Shown: positions 11,704-21,839, counted from the first letter of the stretch. The stretch: DNA of 64,000 nt from Halobacillus kuroshimensis DSM 18393 (GCF_000425705.1 NZ_AUDY01000011.1:248001-312000), one strand, 5' to 3'. The notes: generated by a model not told the origin, from the sequence alone. Program-made: numbers and translations.

Positions 11704-11994
11704 ATGTCCAGAATCAGTAAAGATGAAGTGAAGCACGTCGCGAATCTTGCGCGTCTTGCGATCACGGATGAAGAAGCAGGAACATTCACAAAGCAGCTGG
11801 ATGACATTATTACCTATGCTGAGCAGCTGAATGAGCTTGATACAACAGGCGTTGAGCCGACAACCCACGTCCTTGACCTTAAAAACGTCATGCGTAAGGA
11901 CGAGCCGAAGAAGTGGATCACCCAGGATGATGCACTGAAAAATGCACCAGACAAACAGGACGGACAATTCAAAGTCCCATCCATTTTGGAATAA
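11704..11994 (+). CDS. gatC: Aspartyl/glutamyl-tRNA amidotransferase subunit C
   Basis: GatC is the 96-residue clamp that holds GatA and GatB together in the enzyme that converts Glu-tRNA(Gln) to Gln-tRNA(Gln). The start [20 protein letters not shown] and the middle part [18 protein letters not shown] are family hallmarks. It is followed after 12 bases by gatA. Confidence 0.97.
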   Translation: MSRISKDEVKHVANLARLAITDEEAGTFTKQLDDIITYAEQLNELDTTGVEPTTHVLDLKNVMRKDEPKKWITQDDALKNAPDKQDGQFKVPSILE

Positions 11995-12006
11995 GGAGGT
12001 TCAACG

Positions 12007-13479
12007 ATGTCTTTATTTGAGTACACGTTAAAAGAGCTTCAGGAGAAGCTACATAATAAAGAAATCTCCGTCACTGACCTTGTAGAGGAATCCTACAAGC
12101 GCATTGACGAAGTGGATGAAGAGATCCAGGCTTTCATCACACTGAATAAAGAAGCTGCCATGACGAAAGCAGCAGAACTGGATGCTGAGCGTGGAACAGC
12201 AGCGGAGAAGCTGTTCGGTCTGCCCATCGGCGTGAAGGACAACATCGTAACGAAAGGGCTTCGCACGACAGCAGGAAGCCAGATCTTGTCCAACCTGAAC
12301 GATCCATTGTATGACGCAACCGTTGTGAACAAGCTGAACGACGCGAAGTCCGTCACGATTGGTAAATTGAATATGGACGAATTCGCAATGGGTTCTTCCA
12401 ACGAAAACTCCAGCTACGCTGCTGTGCGTAACCCGTGGAACACGGATTATGTCCCAGGTGGATCCAGTGGTGGTTCTGCGGCGGCTGTTGCTGCAGGCGA
12501 AGTCCCTTATTCCCTTGGCTCCGATACCGGTGGTTCCATCCGTCAGCCGGCCGCTTACTGTGGTGTGGTCGGATTGAAGCCGACATACGGCCGTGTGTCC
12601 CGTTTCGGATTGGTCGCTTTTGCATCCTCGCTTGATCAAATCGGGCCGATTACACGCAATGTCGAAGATAACGCGTTCCTTCTGGAAACGATTGCCGGCC
12701 ATGACAAAATGGACTCTACATCTGCCAATGTAGAAGTGCCAAGCTACACAGAGTCTCTGACAGGTGATGTGAAAGGCTTGAAAATCGCTGTACCGAAGGA
12801 ATACCTTGCCGAAGGTGTCGCCCCTGAGGTGAAAGAAGCGGTTCAGTCTGCCCTGAAAGAATACGAAAAAATGGGCGCGACATGGGAAGAAGTTTCCCTG
12901 CCGCACTCTAAATATGCGCTTTCCACGTACTATCTGCTTTCTTCTTCAGAAGCGTCTGCCAACCTGGCCCGCTTTGACGGTGTCCGCTACGGCAAGCGTG
13001 CCGAAGATGCGGAGTCTATGCTGGATATGTTCAAGCGTTCCCGCGCAGAAGGCTTCGGTGACGAAGTGAAACGCCGGATCATGCTTGGAACATTCGCACT
13101 GAGCTCCGGATACTACGATGCTTATTACAAGAAAGCCCAGCAGGTACGTACCCTTATTAAGAACGATTTCGAAAAAGTGTTCGAAGACTACGATGTCATC
13201 GTTGGACCGACAACGCCGACACCAGCCTTCAAAGTCGGCGACAAAGTGGACGATCCAATGACCATGTATGCCAACGACATTTTGACGATACCTGTCAACC
13301 TTGCCGGTGTTCCTGGTATCTCCATTCCTTGCGGTTTCTCCAGTGAAGGACTGCCGATCGGACTGCAGATCATCGGGAAACATTTTGACGAAGGTACTGT
13401 CTACCGTGCCGCTCACGCCTTCGAGCAGGCTACCGATTACCATACCCAACGCCCGTCCCTTGGAGGTGCGCGCTCATGA
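12007..13479 (+). CDS. gatA: Glutamyl-tRNA(Gln) amidotransferase subunit A
   Basis: GatA is the amidase subunit that releases ammonia from glutamine. The catalytic Lys lies in [10 protein letters not shown] (about residues 74-83), and the two catalytic serines lie in [14 protein letters not shown] and [11 protein letters not shown], giving the Ser-cisSer-Lys triad. The length of 490 residues is usual. AAGGAGG precedes the ATG, and the stop overlaps the gatB start in an ATGA. Confidence 0.98.
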   Translation: MSLFEYTLKELQEKLHNKEISVTDLVEESYKRIDEVDEEIQAFITLNKEAAMTKAAELDAERGTAAEKLFGLPIGVKDNIVTKGLRTTAGSQILSNLNDPLYDATVVNKLNDAKSVTIGKLNMDEFAMGSSNENSSYAAVRNPWNTDYVPGGSSGGSAAAVAAGEVPYSLGSDTGGSIRQPAAYCGVVGLKPTYGRVSRFGLVAFASSLDQIGPITRNVEDNAFLLETIAGHDKMDSTSANVEVPSYTESLTGDVKGLKIAVPKEYLAEGVAPEVKEAVQSALKEYEKMGATWEEVSLPHSKYALSTYYLLSSSEASANLARFDGVRYGKRAEDAESMLDMFKRSRAEGFGDEVKRRIMLGTFALSSGYYDAYYKKAQQVRTLIKNDFEKVFEDYDVIVGPTTPTPAFKVGDKVDDPMTMYANDILTIPVNLAGVPGISIPCGFSSEGLPIGLQIIGKHFDEGTVYRAAHAFEQATDYHTQRPSLGGARS

Positions 13480-14906
13480 ATTTTGAAACAATCATTGGAC
13501 TTGAAGTCCACGTAGAACTGAAAACCGAATCCAAAATCTTCAGTCCGTCTCCGAACATGTTCGGAGATGACCCGAATACGAACGTCAACCCGATCGATCT
13601 CGGGTACCCGGGCGTTCTTCCGGTGCTGAACGAAGAAGCGGTAAATTTCGCTATGAAAGCTGCCATGGCCCTGAACTGTGACATTGCAGAAGATACGAAG
13701 TTCGACCGTAAAAACTACTTCTACCCGGACAACCCGAAAGCTTATCAGATTTCCCAGTTTGATAAGCCGATCGGAGAGAACGGCTACATCGACATCGAAG
13801 TCGATGGAAAGAAAAAGCGCATCGGTATTACCCGTCTTCACATGGAAGAAGATGCCGGTAAACTGACGCACAGCGACGACGGCTACTCCCTTGTCGACTA
13901 CAACCGTCAGGGCACCCCGCTTGTTGAGATCGTATCCGAGCCGGATATCCGTTCTCCGAAAGAAGCGTACGCCTACCTTGAAGCGCTGAAAAACATCATC
14001 CAGTACACAGGCGTTTCTGATTGTAAGATGGAAGAAGGTTCCCTGCGCTGTGACGCCAACCTTTCCATCCGTCCGATCGGTCAGGAAGAATTCGGTACAA
14101 AAACCGAGCTGAAAAACTTGAACTCCTTCTCCTTCGTTCAAAAAGGTTTGGAATTCGAAGAGAAGCGTCAGGAGCAGGAACTGCTGAAAGGCGGCGAAAT
14201 CCTCCAGGAAACCCGTCGTTATGACGAGCAGACGAAGGAAACGATCCTGATGCGTGTGAAGGAAGGTTCTGATGACTACCGTTACTTCCCAGAGCCGGAT
14301 CTTGTCCCGCTTTACATTGATGAGGCGTGGAAAGAGCGCATCCGCGCGGAAATCCCTGAGCTTCCGGATGCCCGTAAGAAGCGTTACATCGAGGAGCTTG
14401 AGCTGCCGGCCTATGACGCAATGGTTCTCACCAACAGCAAAGAGCTTTCCGATTTCTTCGAAGAAGCGATTGGTCAGGGTGCTGACGTGAAACAGGCGTC
14501 CAACTGGATGATGGGTGAAGTATCTGCCTACATGAACAAGCACTATAAAGAATTGTCTGACCTTGCTTTGACACCTGAATCTCTGGCTAAAATGATTCAG
14601 CTGATCGAAGACGGTACCATTTCTTCTAAAATCGCCAAGAAAGTCTTCACAGAACTTGTGGAAAACGGCGGCGATCCAGAGAAAATCGTTAAAGATAAAG
14701 GACTTGTCCAAATTTCCGATGAAGGCCAGCTGACGGAAATCATCGTGAAAATCATGGACAACAACCCGCAGTCCATCGAAGACTACAAAAATGGTAAAGA
14801 CCGCGCCCTCGGGTTCCTCGTCGGCCAGGTCATGAAGGAAACCAAAGGCCAGGCCAACCCGCCGATGGTAAACAAAATCATTCTGGCAGAAATGGATAAG
14901 CGCTGA
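13476..14906 (+). CDS. gatB: Aspartyl/glutamyl-tRNA amidotransferase subunit B
   Basis: GatB phosphorylates the tRNA-bound Glu or Asp and passes it to the ammonia channel. The 476-residue protein starts with [12 protein letters not shown] and contains [10 protein letters not shown] and [17 protein letters not shown], the family signatures. A helical, YqeY-like tRNA-binding tail fills the last 150 residues. It is coupled to gatA through a 4-base overlap. Confidence 0.98.
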   Translation: MNFETIIGLEVHVELKTESKIFSPSPNMFGDDPNTNVNPIDLGYPGVLPVLNEEAVNFAMKAAMALNCDIAEDTKFDRKNYFYPDNPKAYQISQFDKPIGENGYIDIEVDGKKKRIGITRLHMEEDAGKLTHSDDGYSLVDYNRQGTPLVEIVSEPDIRSPKEAYAYLEALKNIIQYTGVSDCKMEEGSLRCDANLSIRPIGQEEFGTKTELKNLNSFSFVQKGLEFEEKRQEQELLKGGEILQETRRYDEQTKETILMRVKEGSDDYRYFPEPDLVPLYIDEAWKERIRAEIPELPDARKKRYIEELELPAYDAMVLTNSKELSDFFEEAIGQGADVKQASNWMMGEVSAYMNKHYKELSDLALTPESLAKMIQLIEDGTISSKIAKKVFTELVENGGDPEKIVKDKGLVQISDEGQLTEIIVKIMDNNPQSIEDYKNGKDRALGFLVGQVMKETKGQANPPMVNKIILAEMDKR

Positions 14907-14937
14907 GCCGAAGCCTGGACTGAATTATAGAGGGACG

Positions 14938-14965
14938 AAGCACGCACTCCCGGGTGCGTGCTTTC
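14938..14965 (+). terminator. Probable terminator after gatB
   Basis: AAGCACGCAC pairs with GTGCGTGCTT. The T run is short (TTT), so termination may be incomplete. Confidence 0.6.
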
Positions 14966-15068
14966 GTATGGTTTAGGACGAACGGTCATATACTAAATAA
15001 AGTTTGCAAAAACAGGAAAAAAAGATATGATGTATGATGGAACAAGCTTGGATAAAGGGGGTCATATG

Positions 15069-15974
15069 ATGAAACGTGCCCGAATTATATATAACCCGAC
15101 CTCTGGACGAGAACTCATTCGCAAGGTTCTCCCGGACATTTTACAGAGATTCGAACAGTCCGGCTATGAAACCTCCGCACATGCCACAACGTGTGCCGGC
15201 GATGCCGTCAAGGCCGCCCGTTATGCCGTCGAGCAGGAGTTCGACGTCGTTGTAGCCGCAGGAGGCGACGGAACCATTAACGAAGTGATCAACGGACTTG
15301 CCGAACAGGACCATAAACCGAAACTCGGCGTCATTCCAGTCGGGACTACCAACGATTTTGCCCGTGCCTTGCACATCCCAAGAAACATCCATAAAGCCGT
15401 CGATATCATTCTTGAGGATTACAGCCACCCTCTCGATATCGGACGCGTGAACGACCAGTATTTTATGAACATATCCGGTGGAGGAAAGATCACCGAAGTT
15501 TCCTATGAAGTACCAAGTAAACTGAAGACGATGATCGGTCAGCTTGCCTATTACTTGAAAGGCATCGAGATGCTGCCATCGATCCGCCCGACCCGTGTCG
15601 AGATCGAATACGACGGCAAATGGTATGAAGGAGAAATTATGCTGTTTCTCGTCAGTAACACGAACTCGGTCGGCGGACTCGAAAAGCTGGCTCCGTCCGC
15701 ACGTATGGACGACGGCCTGTTTGACCTGATGATTATTGAAAAAATGAACGTCGCCGAGTTTGCCCGTCTGGCCACACTCGCGATTCAGGGGAACCACCTG
15801 AACCATCCGAAGTTCATTCATACTACGGCCAGCCGTGTGAAGGTGAAGACGGATGAAAAGATGCAGCTGAATATTGACGGGGAATTCGGTGGATTATTGC
15901 CCGGGGAATTTGTCAATTTGTACAGGCATCTGGAGTTTTTTGTACCGCAAGATAAGTTCAAGGAAGAAGAATAA
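15069..15974 (+). CDS. dgkB: Diacylglycerol kinase DgkB
   Basis: DgkB phosphorylates diacylglycerol left by lipoteichoic acid synthesis, returning it to phospholipid synthesis. The 301-residue protein has the lipid-kinase signatures NPTSGR near the start, AAGGDGTINEVINGL (about residues 60-75) and GVIPVGTTNDFARAL. The ATG at 15069 is preceded by AAAGGGGG; another ATG lies one codon earlier. It lies before rlmCD, as in B. subtilis (dgkB-yefA). Confidence 0.95.
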   Translation: MKRARIIYNPTSGRELIRKVLPDILQRFEQSGYETSAHATTCAGDAVKAARYAVEQEFDVVVAAGGDGTINEVINGLAEQDHKPKLGVIPVGTTNDFARALHIPRNIHKAVDIILEDYSHPLDIGRVNDQYFMNISGGGKITEVSYEVPSKLKTMIGQLAYYLKGIEMLPSIRPTRVEIEYDGKWYEGEIMLFLVSNTNSVGGLEKLAPSARMDDGLFDLMIIEKMNVAEFARLATLAIQGNHLNHPKFIHTTASRVKVKTDEKMQLNIDGEFGGLLPGEFVNLYRHLEFFVPQDKFKEEE

Positions 15975-15979
15975 CGGGG

Positions 15980-16020
15980 AGCGCTGCTGTTGGAACAGTG
16001 GCGTTCTTTTCTTTTGTTTT
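15980..16020 (+). terminator. Terminator after dgkB
   Basis: AGCGCTGCTGTT pairs with AACAGTGGCGTT, and a T-rich tract follows. Confidence 0.8.
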
Positions 16021-16082
16021 AAGTGCTCGTGTGGAGAATGCTTGAGGGGGAAGTCGGCAGGTCTCTATAAACAGACTGCGGA

Positions 16083-16221
16083 GGCGACTCCGCACTTAGG
16101 GATATCCGGCTGCGCCGCCCAGCTGCTCGAGGTCATAAGTCCATCGGCTCTGAAAAGGAAGAACGCTTTTCAGTTCCGCTGTTCTTATGCTTGTCGCAGC
16201 TAATCGGGGCGACTCCGCACT
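16083..16221. repeat. Hairpin element bounded by 14-bp direct repeats
   Basis: GGCGACTCCGCACT occurs at 16083-16096 and again, unchanged, at 16208-16221. The 111 bases between fold back on themselves. An outer imperfect arm pairs CTGCTCGAGGTCATAAG with CTTATGCTTGTCGCAG, and an inner perfect arm pairs CTGAAAAG (16150-16157) with CTTTTCAG (16166-16173). It contains no gene and sits just before rlmCD. It is unrelated to the 130-bp repeats at 178 and 7341. It reads as a small non-coding mobile or structured-RNA element. Confidence 0.65.
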
Positions 16222-16270
16222 AAAAGATATGATAAACTACGGTTAGAGTATATAGATAAAGGACGGATGA

Positions 16271-17653
16271 ATGATGGCGAAGGTGAAGCCGCCTGTACAG
16301 AAGAATGAGACGATACAAGTGACGTTTGAGGATTTGACACATGAAGGCAATGGGGTAGGGAAAGTTGATGGCTATCCGCTTTTCGTACCGTATGGCCTTC
16401 CCGGCGAAACGGCTGATGTGAAGGTCGTGAAAGTGAAAAAGAACTTTGGCTTCGGGAAGCTCTTGAAGGTGAGTGAGGAAAGTGAACACCGTGTGGAGCC
16501 GCCGTGTGATGTATTTTATCAGTGCGGAGGCTGTCAGCTTCAGCATATGAGCTACCAGATGCAGCTCGATATGAAGCAGAAGCAGGTCAAAGACAACATG
16601 AAGAAAATCGGACACTTGGAGCATGTGCCTGTCCACCCGACGATGGGGATGGAAGATCCGTGGCGCTACCGCAATAAAGTGCAGATCCCGGTCGGACAGA
16701 AGGAAGACGGTGAGTTGATGACCGGCTTCTATCAAAAGCGCAGCCACAACATCATTGATATGGATACGTGTCTGATCCAGGACGAAGTGAACGACCGCAT
16801 GGTGGAAACCGTACGCCGTATCGCATCCAAGCACGGCCTGGATGCCTATGACGAACAGACCCACCGAGGTGTGCTGCGTCACATCATGGTGCGTACAGGA
16901 CAGAACACGAATGACATTATGATCGTTATCGTAACGAAAACGAAAAAACTGCCTCATAAAGATGAAATGATCAATGAAATCCGTGATGCATTTCCAAATG
17001 TGAAATCCATCGTTCATAACGTGAACAGCGCGAGAACGAATGTCATTCTAGGAAAAGAAACGAGCGTCCTCTGGGGCGATGAGTACATTTACGATACAAT
17101 CGGTGACATCAAATTCATGATCTCACCAAAATCGTTCTATCAGGTCAATCCGACTCAGACGAAAACGTTGTATGATAAAGCGTTGGAATATGCGGATTTA
17201 AGAGGCGGCGAAACTGTCATTGACGCTTACTGCGGTATCGGAACGATCTCTCTTTTCCTCGCCCAGAAAGCGAAAAAAGTGTATGGCGTTGAAATCGTAC
17301 CGGAAGCCGTCACCGATGCGAAAAAGAATGCGCGTCTCAACAAGATGGACAACGCAGACTTCTTCGTTGGTGAAGCAGAAAAGCTGATGCCATGGTGGCG
17401 CAACCAGGGGCTTCGTCCAGATGTGATCGTTGTCGATCCACCGCGTAAAGGCTGTGACGAAGAGCTGTTGAAGGCGATGCTTGATATGGAACCGGAGCGT
17501 ATCGTTTATGTGTCCTGTAACCCATCGACGCTTGCGAGAGATCTTAAAGTGCTGGAAGATGGCGGCTATGAGACGAAAGAGGTCCAGCCAGTGGATATGT
17601 TCCCGCAGACGAGTCACGTGGAGTGTGTGACGTGGTTGGAGAAGAAAGTGTAA
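16271..17653 (+). CDS. rlmCD: 23S rRNA (uracil-C5)-methyltransferase RlmCD
   Basis: This RumA-family enzyme makes 5-methyluridine in 23S rRNA; the Bacillus member modifies two sites. The 460-residue protein has an N-terminal TRAM RNA-binding domain (about residues 10-70), the iron-sulfur cysteines of [16 protein letters not shown] (about 77-92), the SAM-binding [16 protein letters not shown] (about 316-331) and the catalytic Cys in [11 protein letters not shown]. The C-terminal tail [12 protein letters not shown] is also the site where foreign DNA appears to have entered: two more copies of this coding end lie downstream, at 20371 and 21972. The start may be ATG 16271 or 16274. Confidence 0.96.
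   Translation: MMAKVKPPVQKNETIQVTFEDLTHEGNGVGKVDGYPLFVPYGLPGETADVKVVKVKKNFGFGKLLKVSEESEHRVEPPCDVFYQCGGCQLQHMSYQMQLDMKQKQVKDNMKKIGHLEHVPVHPTMGMEDPWRYRNKVQIPVGQKEDGELMTGFYQKRSHNIIDMDTCLIQDEVNDRMVETVRRIASKHGLDAYDEQTHRGVLRHIMVRTGQNTNDIMIVIVTKTKKLPHKDEMINEIRDAFPNVKSIVHNVNSARTNVILGKETSVLWGDEYIYDTIGDIKFMISPKSFYQVNPTQTKTLYDKALEYADLRGGETVIDAYCGIGTISLFLAQKAKKVYGVEIVPEAVTDAKKNARLNKMDNADFFVGEAEKLMPWWRNQGLRPDVIVVDPPRKGCDEELLKAMLDMEPERIVYVSCNPSTLARDLKVLEDGGYETKEVQPVDMFPQTSHVECVTWLEKKV
17615..17653 (+). repeat. rlmCD 3'-end attachment-like site, copy 1
   Basis: CACGTGGAGTGTGT (17615-17628) encodes HVECV of RlmCD. Near-copies lie at 20371-20384 and 21972-21985. Each is followed in the same frame by a different short tail and a stop. 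This is the left junction of the accessory region. Confidence 0.65.
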
Positions 17654-17714
17654 CCAACAAAAAAAGTTCTATGAGTAACAATAAATTCTAACGAAAAGAA
17701 CTTGATATATACAC

Positions 17715-17747
17715 AAAAAGGGATTCCTAATTTTGGAATCCCTTTTT
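17715..17747 (+). terminator. Terminator after rlmCD
   Basis: A perfect 13-bp stem, AAAAAGGGATTCC/GGAATCCCTTTTT, has a 7-base loop. The symmetry means it could work in both directions. Confidence 0.88.
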
Positions 17748-17799
17748 GTAATGGTATAGCGTTAGCTTTCTGTCGCATTACTCCTCTTTAGTCTAAAAT

Positions 17800-18432
17800 A
17801 TGAGGACAATAATAAATCGAAGAAGTGGTTCTGAAGTTGAGTGGAATGAAAAGTTCTTAGACTTCGTCGATCATTATGGATTCGCACCGTAGGTCCACCG
17901 ACCTTATCGTCCTCAGAACAAAGGAAAAGTGGAACGATTCATAGGGTATATGAATGGCTAGTTAGAGACGTCATCCGTCCGATCCTTACAGGAATTGAAT
18001 CGTACATTAATGAGGTGGGTCGAAGAAAGAGCGAATCAACGTGTTCACTCTACGACAGAACGAAAGCTTGTGGAACTTTGGATGAAAGAATCTCTCGATT
18101 ATCTTCCAACAAAGTATGAAGTGAGTTATCTAACCTATCGAAAGATAGGAAAAGACGGCGTTATGAATTATCACGCTCGGAAAATACTCATGAACTCCCC
18201 TTATGCGGGGCAAGAAGTAATGATTAAGGAAACACTTGATGGGGAGATCATTGTTTTTCATCGTGGGGAGGCCATTTTAGCTTATACAAAGGATGATAAG
18301 ATCCTACCACTCTCCGAACAGATAAGAAAAAAGCAGCGTTCAAAGGCTGGCACCTTCCACGCTGCATCAGATATAGAGGTCGCTGTTCGCCCTCTAAGCG
18401 TCTACGACCAATTGCTTGGAGAGGGCGAGTGA
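17800..18432 (+). pseudogene. istA: IS21-family transposase IstA, 3' remnant
   Basis: Read in one frame, the product gives EVEWNEKFLDFVDHYGFAP, then HRPYRPQNKGKVERFIGYMN, then the C-terminal domain of an IS21 IstA transposase. The DHYGF and RPYRPQNKGKVER segments are the end of the DDE catalytic core. Two in-frame TAG codons (17890-17892 and 17959-17961) interrupt it, and the first two thirds of the gene are missing. The frame is otherwise intact to the stop, and it overlaps istB by four bases as in live IS21 elements. Confidence 0.85.
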
Positions 18433-19172
18433 AAGTGATGAATCAAGTCATTGATACATACTGTGATTCACTTAAATTATCTACCATTCAATCAGAGTGG
18501 CGTACCCTCACGGAAGAAGCTTCTAAAGATAATATACCATATCACGTCTTTCTTGAGCGACTATTAGAATTGGAGAATCAAGCACGAATAGAGCGAAGTA
18601 GACAAACTCTACTTAAGCTCTCTCGCTTACCTTTTAAGAAAACTTTAGATACGTTTGACTTTCAACGTATTAACGGTTTGTCCAAAAGGGACATCGAAGA
18701 ATACATGAATCTCAGCTTTATCGAACAAAACCAGAATTTAATTTTTCTTGGGCCTCCTAGAGTGGGCAAGACACACCTTGCGGTTTCAATTGCCCTCGAG
18801 GCAACCAGTAAAGGTTTGAAGACATATTTCATGACAGCACAGGAGCTCGTTACGTCACTATAGACAGCAGATGCCCAAGGGAAATTGGATAAGAAAATGA
18901 GAGGAATCGCTAAGCCCTCCCTCCTGATTATCGATGAAATGGGATACTTAAATCTATCGGATAACGGAGGCCATTACTTATTTCAAGTAATAAGCCGGAG
19001 ATATGAGAATAGCTCTATTTTTTTAACGTCCAACAAGACGTTTAGCCAGTGGGGAGAAGTGTTGGGAGACGGAATTATTGCGACAGCAATATTGGATCGG
19101 CTGCTTCACCACTCAAGGGTATTTTCAATTGACGGTCCAAGCTTCAGGATGAAAGCCAAGTCTGCCGAATAA
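18429..19172 (+). pseudogene. istB: IS21-family helper ATPase IstB, interrupted by one TAG
   Basis: The frame encodes a near full-length IstB of about 247 codons, the DnaA-like ATPase that guides IS21 insertion. Walker A reads GPPRVGKTH, with Arg where Gly is usual. Walker B reads LLIIDEMGYL. A TAG at 18861-18863 splits the frame into a 144-residue part and a 95-residue part, with no frameshift. Together with the broken istA this means a dead element. Confidence 0.88.
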
Positions 19173-19535
19173 GGCGGCAGACTTGTATAATTTTAACCCG
19201 ACGATTTTGTATATAATTAAACGCCCTTGACACCTCCCCTTGTCTCTAGAAACAAAAAGATTTTTAGGACAGAAGAGGTCGTATTGTTGGATATAGTACT
19301 TTAGTACAAACTGTGAAAATTTGAAGAATGGATAAAGGAATTTTCAAAGGAAATCATTACGTAAAGTGCTATATAATTAAAGAGGGATTGTGTTTTGCAT
19401 TAAGCAGAATTACTGTCCCTATTAAACTATAAATAGTAATAAGTGGAACTCCTAGTATAACTGAGAGTAAGGAGGTATTAAGATACGTTTTGCTAAACTG
19501 TAACCTATATGTGAAAGGAGGAAAACATAAGTCCA
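19173..19535. other. AT-rich gap after the IS21 remnant
   Basis: The first 60 bases probably contain the right end of the IS21 element, but its terminal repeat could not be matched because the left end is lost. A 60-codon frame on the minus strand (19369-19551) encodes a hydrophobic segment but has no ribosome binding site and is not called. AAAGGAGG near 19515 serves the next gene. Confidence 0.4.
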
Positions 19536-20315
19536 ATGTCACGTCGAACACTTAATAATCTAATAGCGATTATACTCCCTATATTGTTTTTTTTAACTTT
19601 ACAATTTGCTTCTATTTATTCATATTTGTTCTTGGTTTTTCTGAGTGATTTTAGGTTTTTACTAAATGGAGAAGTATGGAATTATTTTAATGAAATGCTC
19701 TTGCCAAACTTTGAATGGTTAAAAGTTATTTTGGGATCCATTCTTATGTTTTTTATTACAAAAACTGTATTAAATCAAAGAAATAAATGTATAATGCTTA
19801 TCATGTCATTAGTGATGCTTGTACTTTGGTTTAATGTATATTTACATATATCGTTTGGTAATGAAGATAGTGAATTACTTGTTAACTTTTCTTATGTATT
19901 GGCCATTCTATCTATTATGTATTCTTCAATTAATAATATTAGTAGGCATATACAATATGCTAAAGCAAAAAAAATTGCGTGGTTTTTGGTTGTATTTTTA
20001 GGGTTGATTTATACCACAGCATTTCTAAAAGAACATTTTATATTATTAGGCTTAAGCATTTCCCCAATACACCCAAATATACTAACTGTGGTTGCGACTA
20101 TATTATTAGTATATGAAATTTTTTTGAATAATAATTCGGTAATGCAAGCTAATTTATATAAGAAGAGAAAGTGTGTAAATAAATGTACTAACAAGAAAAC
20201 ACTTCACAAAGTTTATTATATGAATAGAATTGGTGATGAATCTAAAGAATTGCAATCTGTATGTCAACGATGTGGATATAAAACTTATTGCAGTGCCTGC
20301 CCCCCTATGCGTTAA
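19536..20315 (+). CDS. Unknown membrane protein with a C-terminal cysteine cluster
   Basis: No family is recognised. The 259-residue protein has about six membrane spans between residues 8 and 200. A cytoplasmic-looking basic tail follows with a cysteine pattern: CVNKC near 214-218, CQRCGYKTYC near 242-251, and SACPPMR at the end. Such spacing suggests a zinc ribbon or similar metal site. The ribosome binding site AAAGGAGG lies about 14 bases before the ATG, which is rather far. Codon use is strongly AT-rich, unlike the flanking core genes. It lies in segment I of the island at rlmCD. Confidence 0.7.
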   Translation: MSRRTLNNLIAIILPILFFLTLQFASIYSYLFLVFLSDFRFLLNGEVWNYFNEMLLPNFEWLKVILGSILMFFITKTVLNQRNKCIMLIMSLVMLVLWFNVYLHISFGNEDSELLVNFSYVLAILSIMYSSINNISRHIQYAKAKKIAWFLVVFLGLIYTTAFLKEHFILLGLSISPIHPNILTVVATILLVYEIFLNNNSVMQANLYKKRKCVNKCTNKKTLHKVYYMNRIGDESKELQSVCQRCGYKTYCSACPPMR

Positions 20316-20319
20316 TTTG

Positions 20320-20409
20320 ATAAGAGGTAAACTCGCCGACATCCCATTATATTGCCACATACACTCTGGACACGTGAAGTATGTTACGTATTTGAGCTCT
20401 AAGTCATAG
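20320..20409 (+). repeat. rlmCD 3'-end attachment-like site, copy 2
   Basis: CACGTGAAGTATGT (20371-20384) differs from copy 1 at two bases. It continues in the frame HVKYVTYLSSKS to a TAG at 20407-20409, a tail comparable to [12 protein letters not shown] of RlmCD. The 50 bases upstream (from GAGGTAAACTCGCC) are about 80% identical to those before copy 3, with TATTGCCACATACACTC in common. Confidence 0.65.
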
Positions 20410-20423
20410 GGTTTAAGAAGAGG

Positions 20424-20468
20424 AAAACACGTGAATGGTCATATTTTGATCACTCATGTGTTTTTTTT
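20424..20468 (+). terminator. Terminator at the segment I/II border
   Basis: AACACGTGAATGGTCA pairs with TGATCACTCATGTGTT with two mismatches, and a long run of T follows. Confidence 0.75.
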
Positions 20469-20596
20469 GAGTTAAAGGTAACTATAGATTTAGGAACACC
20501 TGACTAAAGCGAGAAAGCCGTTTATTTAAGACTCCGAGTTGGTCAATCAGGAGTACATGGGGGCTGTGTAGCAGAATGGTATCTGGAGGGATAAAC

Positions 20597-20725
20597 TTGA
20601 AAACTATGAATGCTAATATTGATAGTGAAGGAAACATTATAAATCAAATCACAACAAATATGGAAATGTCTTTTTTAGCTTTGCCAATAGAGAAGGTTAC
20701 GGAAGAAGCAGATAATGCTCACTAG
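20597..20725 (+). CDS. Small unknown protein (42 residues)
   Basis: A TTG start with GGAGGG 6 bases upstream opens a 42-codon frame: the product begins MKTMNANIDSEGNI and ends EKVTEEADNAH. It is acidic, without a membrane span. No family is recognised. It is the first gene of segment II and may form a unit with the next two genes. Confidence 0.45.
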   Translation: MKTMNANIDSEGNIINQITTNMEMSFLALPIEKVTEEADNAH

Positions 20726-20841
20726 GACCGAGTAGAATTAAATAATGAAGGAAAAACGATGCTTTTTATGAAAAGAATAAAAAGGAAAAAATATCCTTTT
20801 GTCGAATGTAAGAATATAGTTCGTTTAAAGGAGGGGTTATT

Positions 20842-21021
20842 ATGAGTTGGGATCAGTTCTTTGTGGATTTACCTGAGGTTCACGGTTCACTAGCAGATGG
20901 TCTTAATGAATTAGTGGAAAAATACGAAACTACTATGGGTTATGAAACCGCAGAAGTACAGCAAGTTATTATGCATAGCTCCACTAGTTATACTGTAATT
21001 CTAAAAGTATCCAATTTTTAA
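20842..21021 (+). CDS. Small unknown protein (59 residues)
   Basis: AAAGGAGGGG lies 6 bases before the ATG, a very strong ribosome binding site, and a clear terminator follows the stop. The product begins MSWDQFFVDLPEVHGSL and ends YTVILKVSNF. It looks like a small alpha/beta domain. No family could be assigned. Confidence 0.7.
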   Translation: MSWDQFFVDLPEVHGSLADGLNELVEKYETTMGYETAEVQQVIMHSSTSYTVILKVSNF

Positions 21022-21027
21022 TAATTT

Positions 21028-21056
21028 AAAGAGCCCCTTATGAGGGGGCTCTTTTT
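21028..21056 (+). terminator. Terminator after the 59-residue gene
   Basis: AAAGAGCCCC pairs with GGGGCTCTTT around a short loop, followed by TTT. Confidence 0.88.
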
Positions 21057-21194
21057 CATGCAAGAAATGCTCCTTCAGTAGCCGCAGTATGGATATAATT
21101 ATTATTAAATAGTAAATGATTATACAGAGGTAAATACTTTTAATGCATTGAATTTTAATTTGTGTAGAGGAATAATCAAAAGGAGTGACTTAGG

Positions 21195-21839
21195 TTGGGC
21201 GAAAGATATAATCTTACAAAGTTAATTAATGTGTATAAGCAAGCTGAAGAAGAGACTAACACGATTGTATTTGAATCCCGTATTGGTAAAGGGAGATTTC
21301 TGTTTATGAGTTTTTTTGCTGAAGATGATGATAGTACAAAAGATAAAATATTCTTATACTTAAGGAATACTAAAAGAATGGTAAATACAAAAATGTATGG
21401 CAATCATTCAAAGGGGGATTTTTATATTTACCCCAATCAGTTCCTTAGAAGTAGTATAGTTGAGGAATTGCAGCTTAATGAAGGTGCTGGAACTCCTTTT
21501 AGTTTTAGTAGATTCATGGGGGAATTTAATGCGAGTATTCCTGAATATATACCTGCAAGCTCAAAAGTGGAACTAATAAAAGGGAACGTAAGTATTGTCA
21601 ATAAAACTGGGGCAATTGATGAAGGTGATAAAGTACACTTGCTTTCTATAAAAAAAGTAAGTAATGGTAAGCCTCAAGATAAGACTTTAAGAAAACTATA
21701 TATGTACACGAAAAACAATCCTTCAGATATCGAATCACTTATCAAAATCCTTAAACAGGTAAACTACACAACTGTTTGGGGAAGAACACAACCAAATAAT
21801 GATGTTAACATTCAAGAATGGATTGATAAATTGTCTTAA
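21195..21839 (+). CDS. Unknown soluble protein (214 residues)
   Basis: A TTG start is supported by AAAGGAG about 9 bases upstream. The protein has no signal peptide or membrane span. It contains FESRIGKGRFLFMSFFAEDD near residue 30, and charged, mixed alpha/beta composition throughout. No motif of nucleases, methylases or toxins was recognised. It is the last gene of segment II, before the third copy of the rlmCD end. A role in defence is common for genes in such positions but cannot be read from the sequence. Confidence 0.75.
   Translation: MGERYNLTKLINVYKQAEEETNTIVFESRIGKGRFLFMSFFAEDDDSTKDKIFLYLRNTKRMVNTKMYGNHSKGDFYIYPNQFLRSSIVEELQLNEGAGTPFSFSRFMGEFNASIPEYIPASSKVELIKGNVSIVNKTGAIDEGDKVHLLSIKKVSNGKPQDKTLRKLYMYTKNNPSDIESLIKILKQVNYTTVWGRTQPNNDVNIQEWIDKLS

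Noticed and set aside
13437-14711. 424-codon frame opposite gatB
   Set aside because: It is a shadow of gatB, produced by its regular codon pattern.
15874-16203. 109-codon frame after dgkB
   Set aside because: It starts inside dgkB in another frame and runs through the terminator and the hairpin repeat.
19369-19551. 60-codon hydrophobic frame on the minus strand
   Set aside because: It has no ribosome binding site and lies in AT-rich sequence, where such hydrophobic frames arise by chance.
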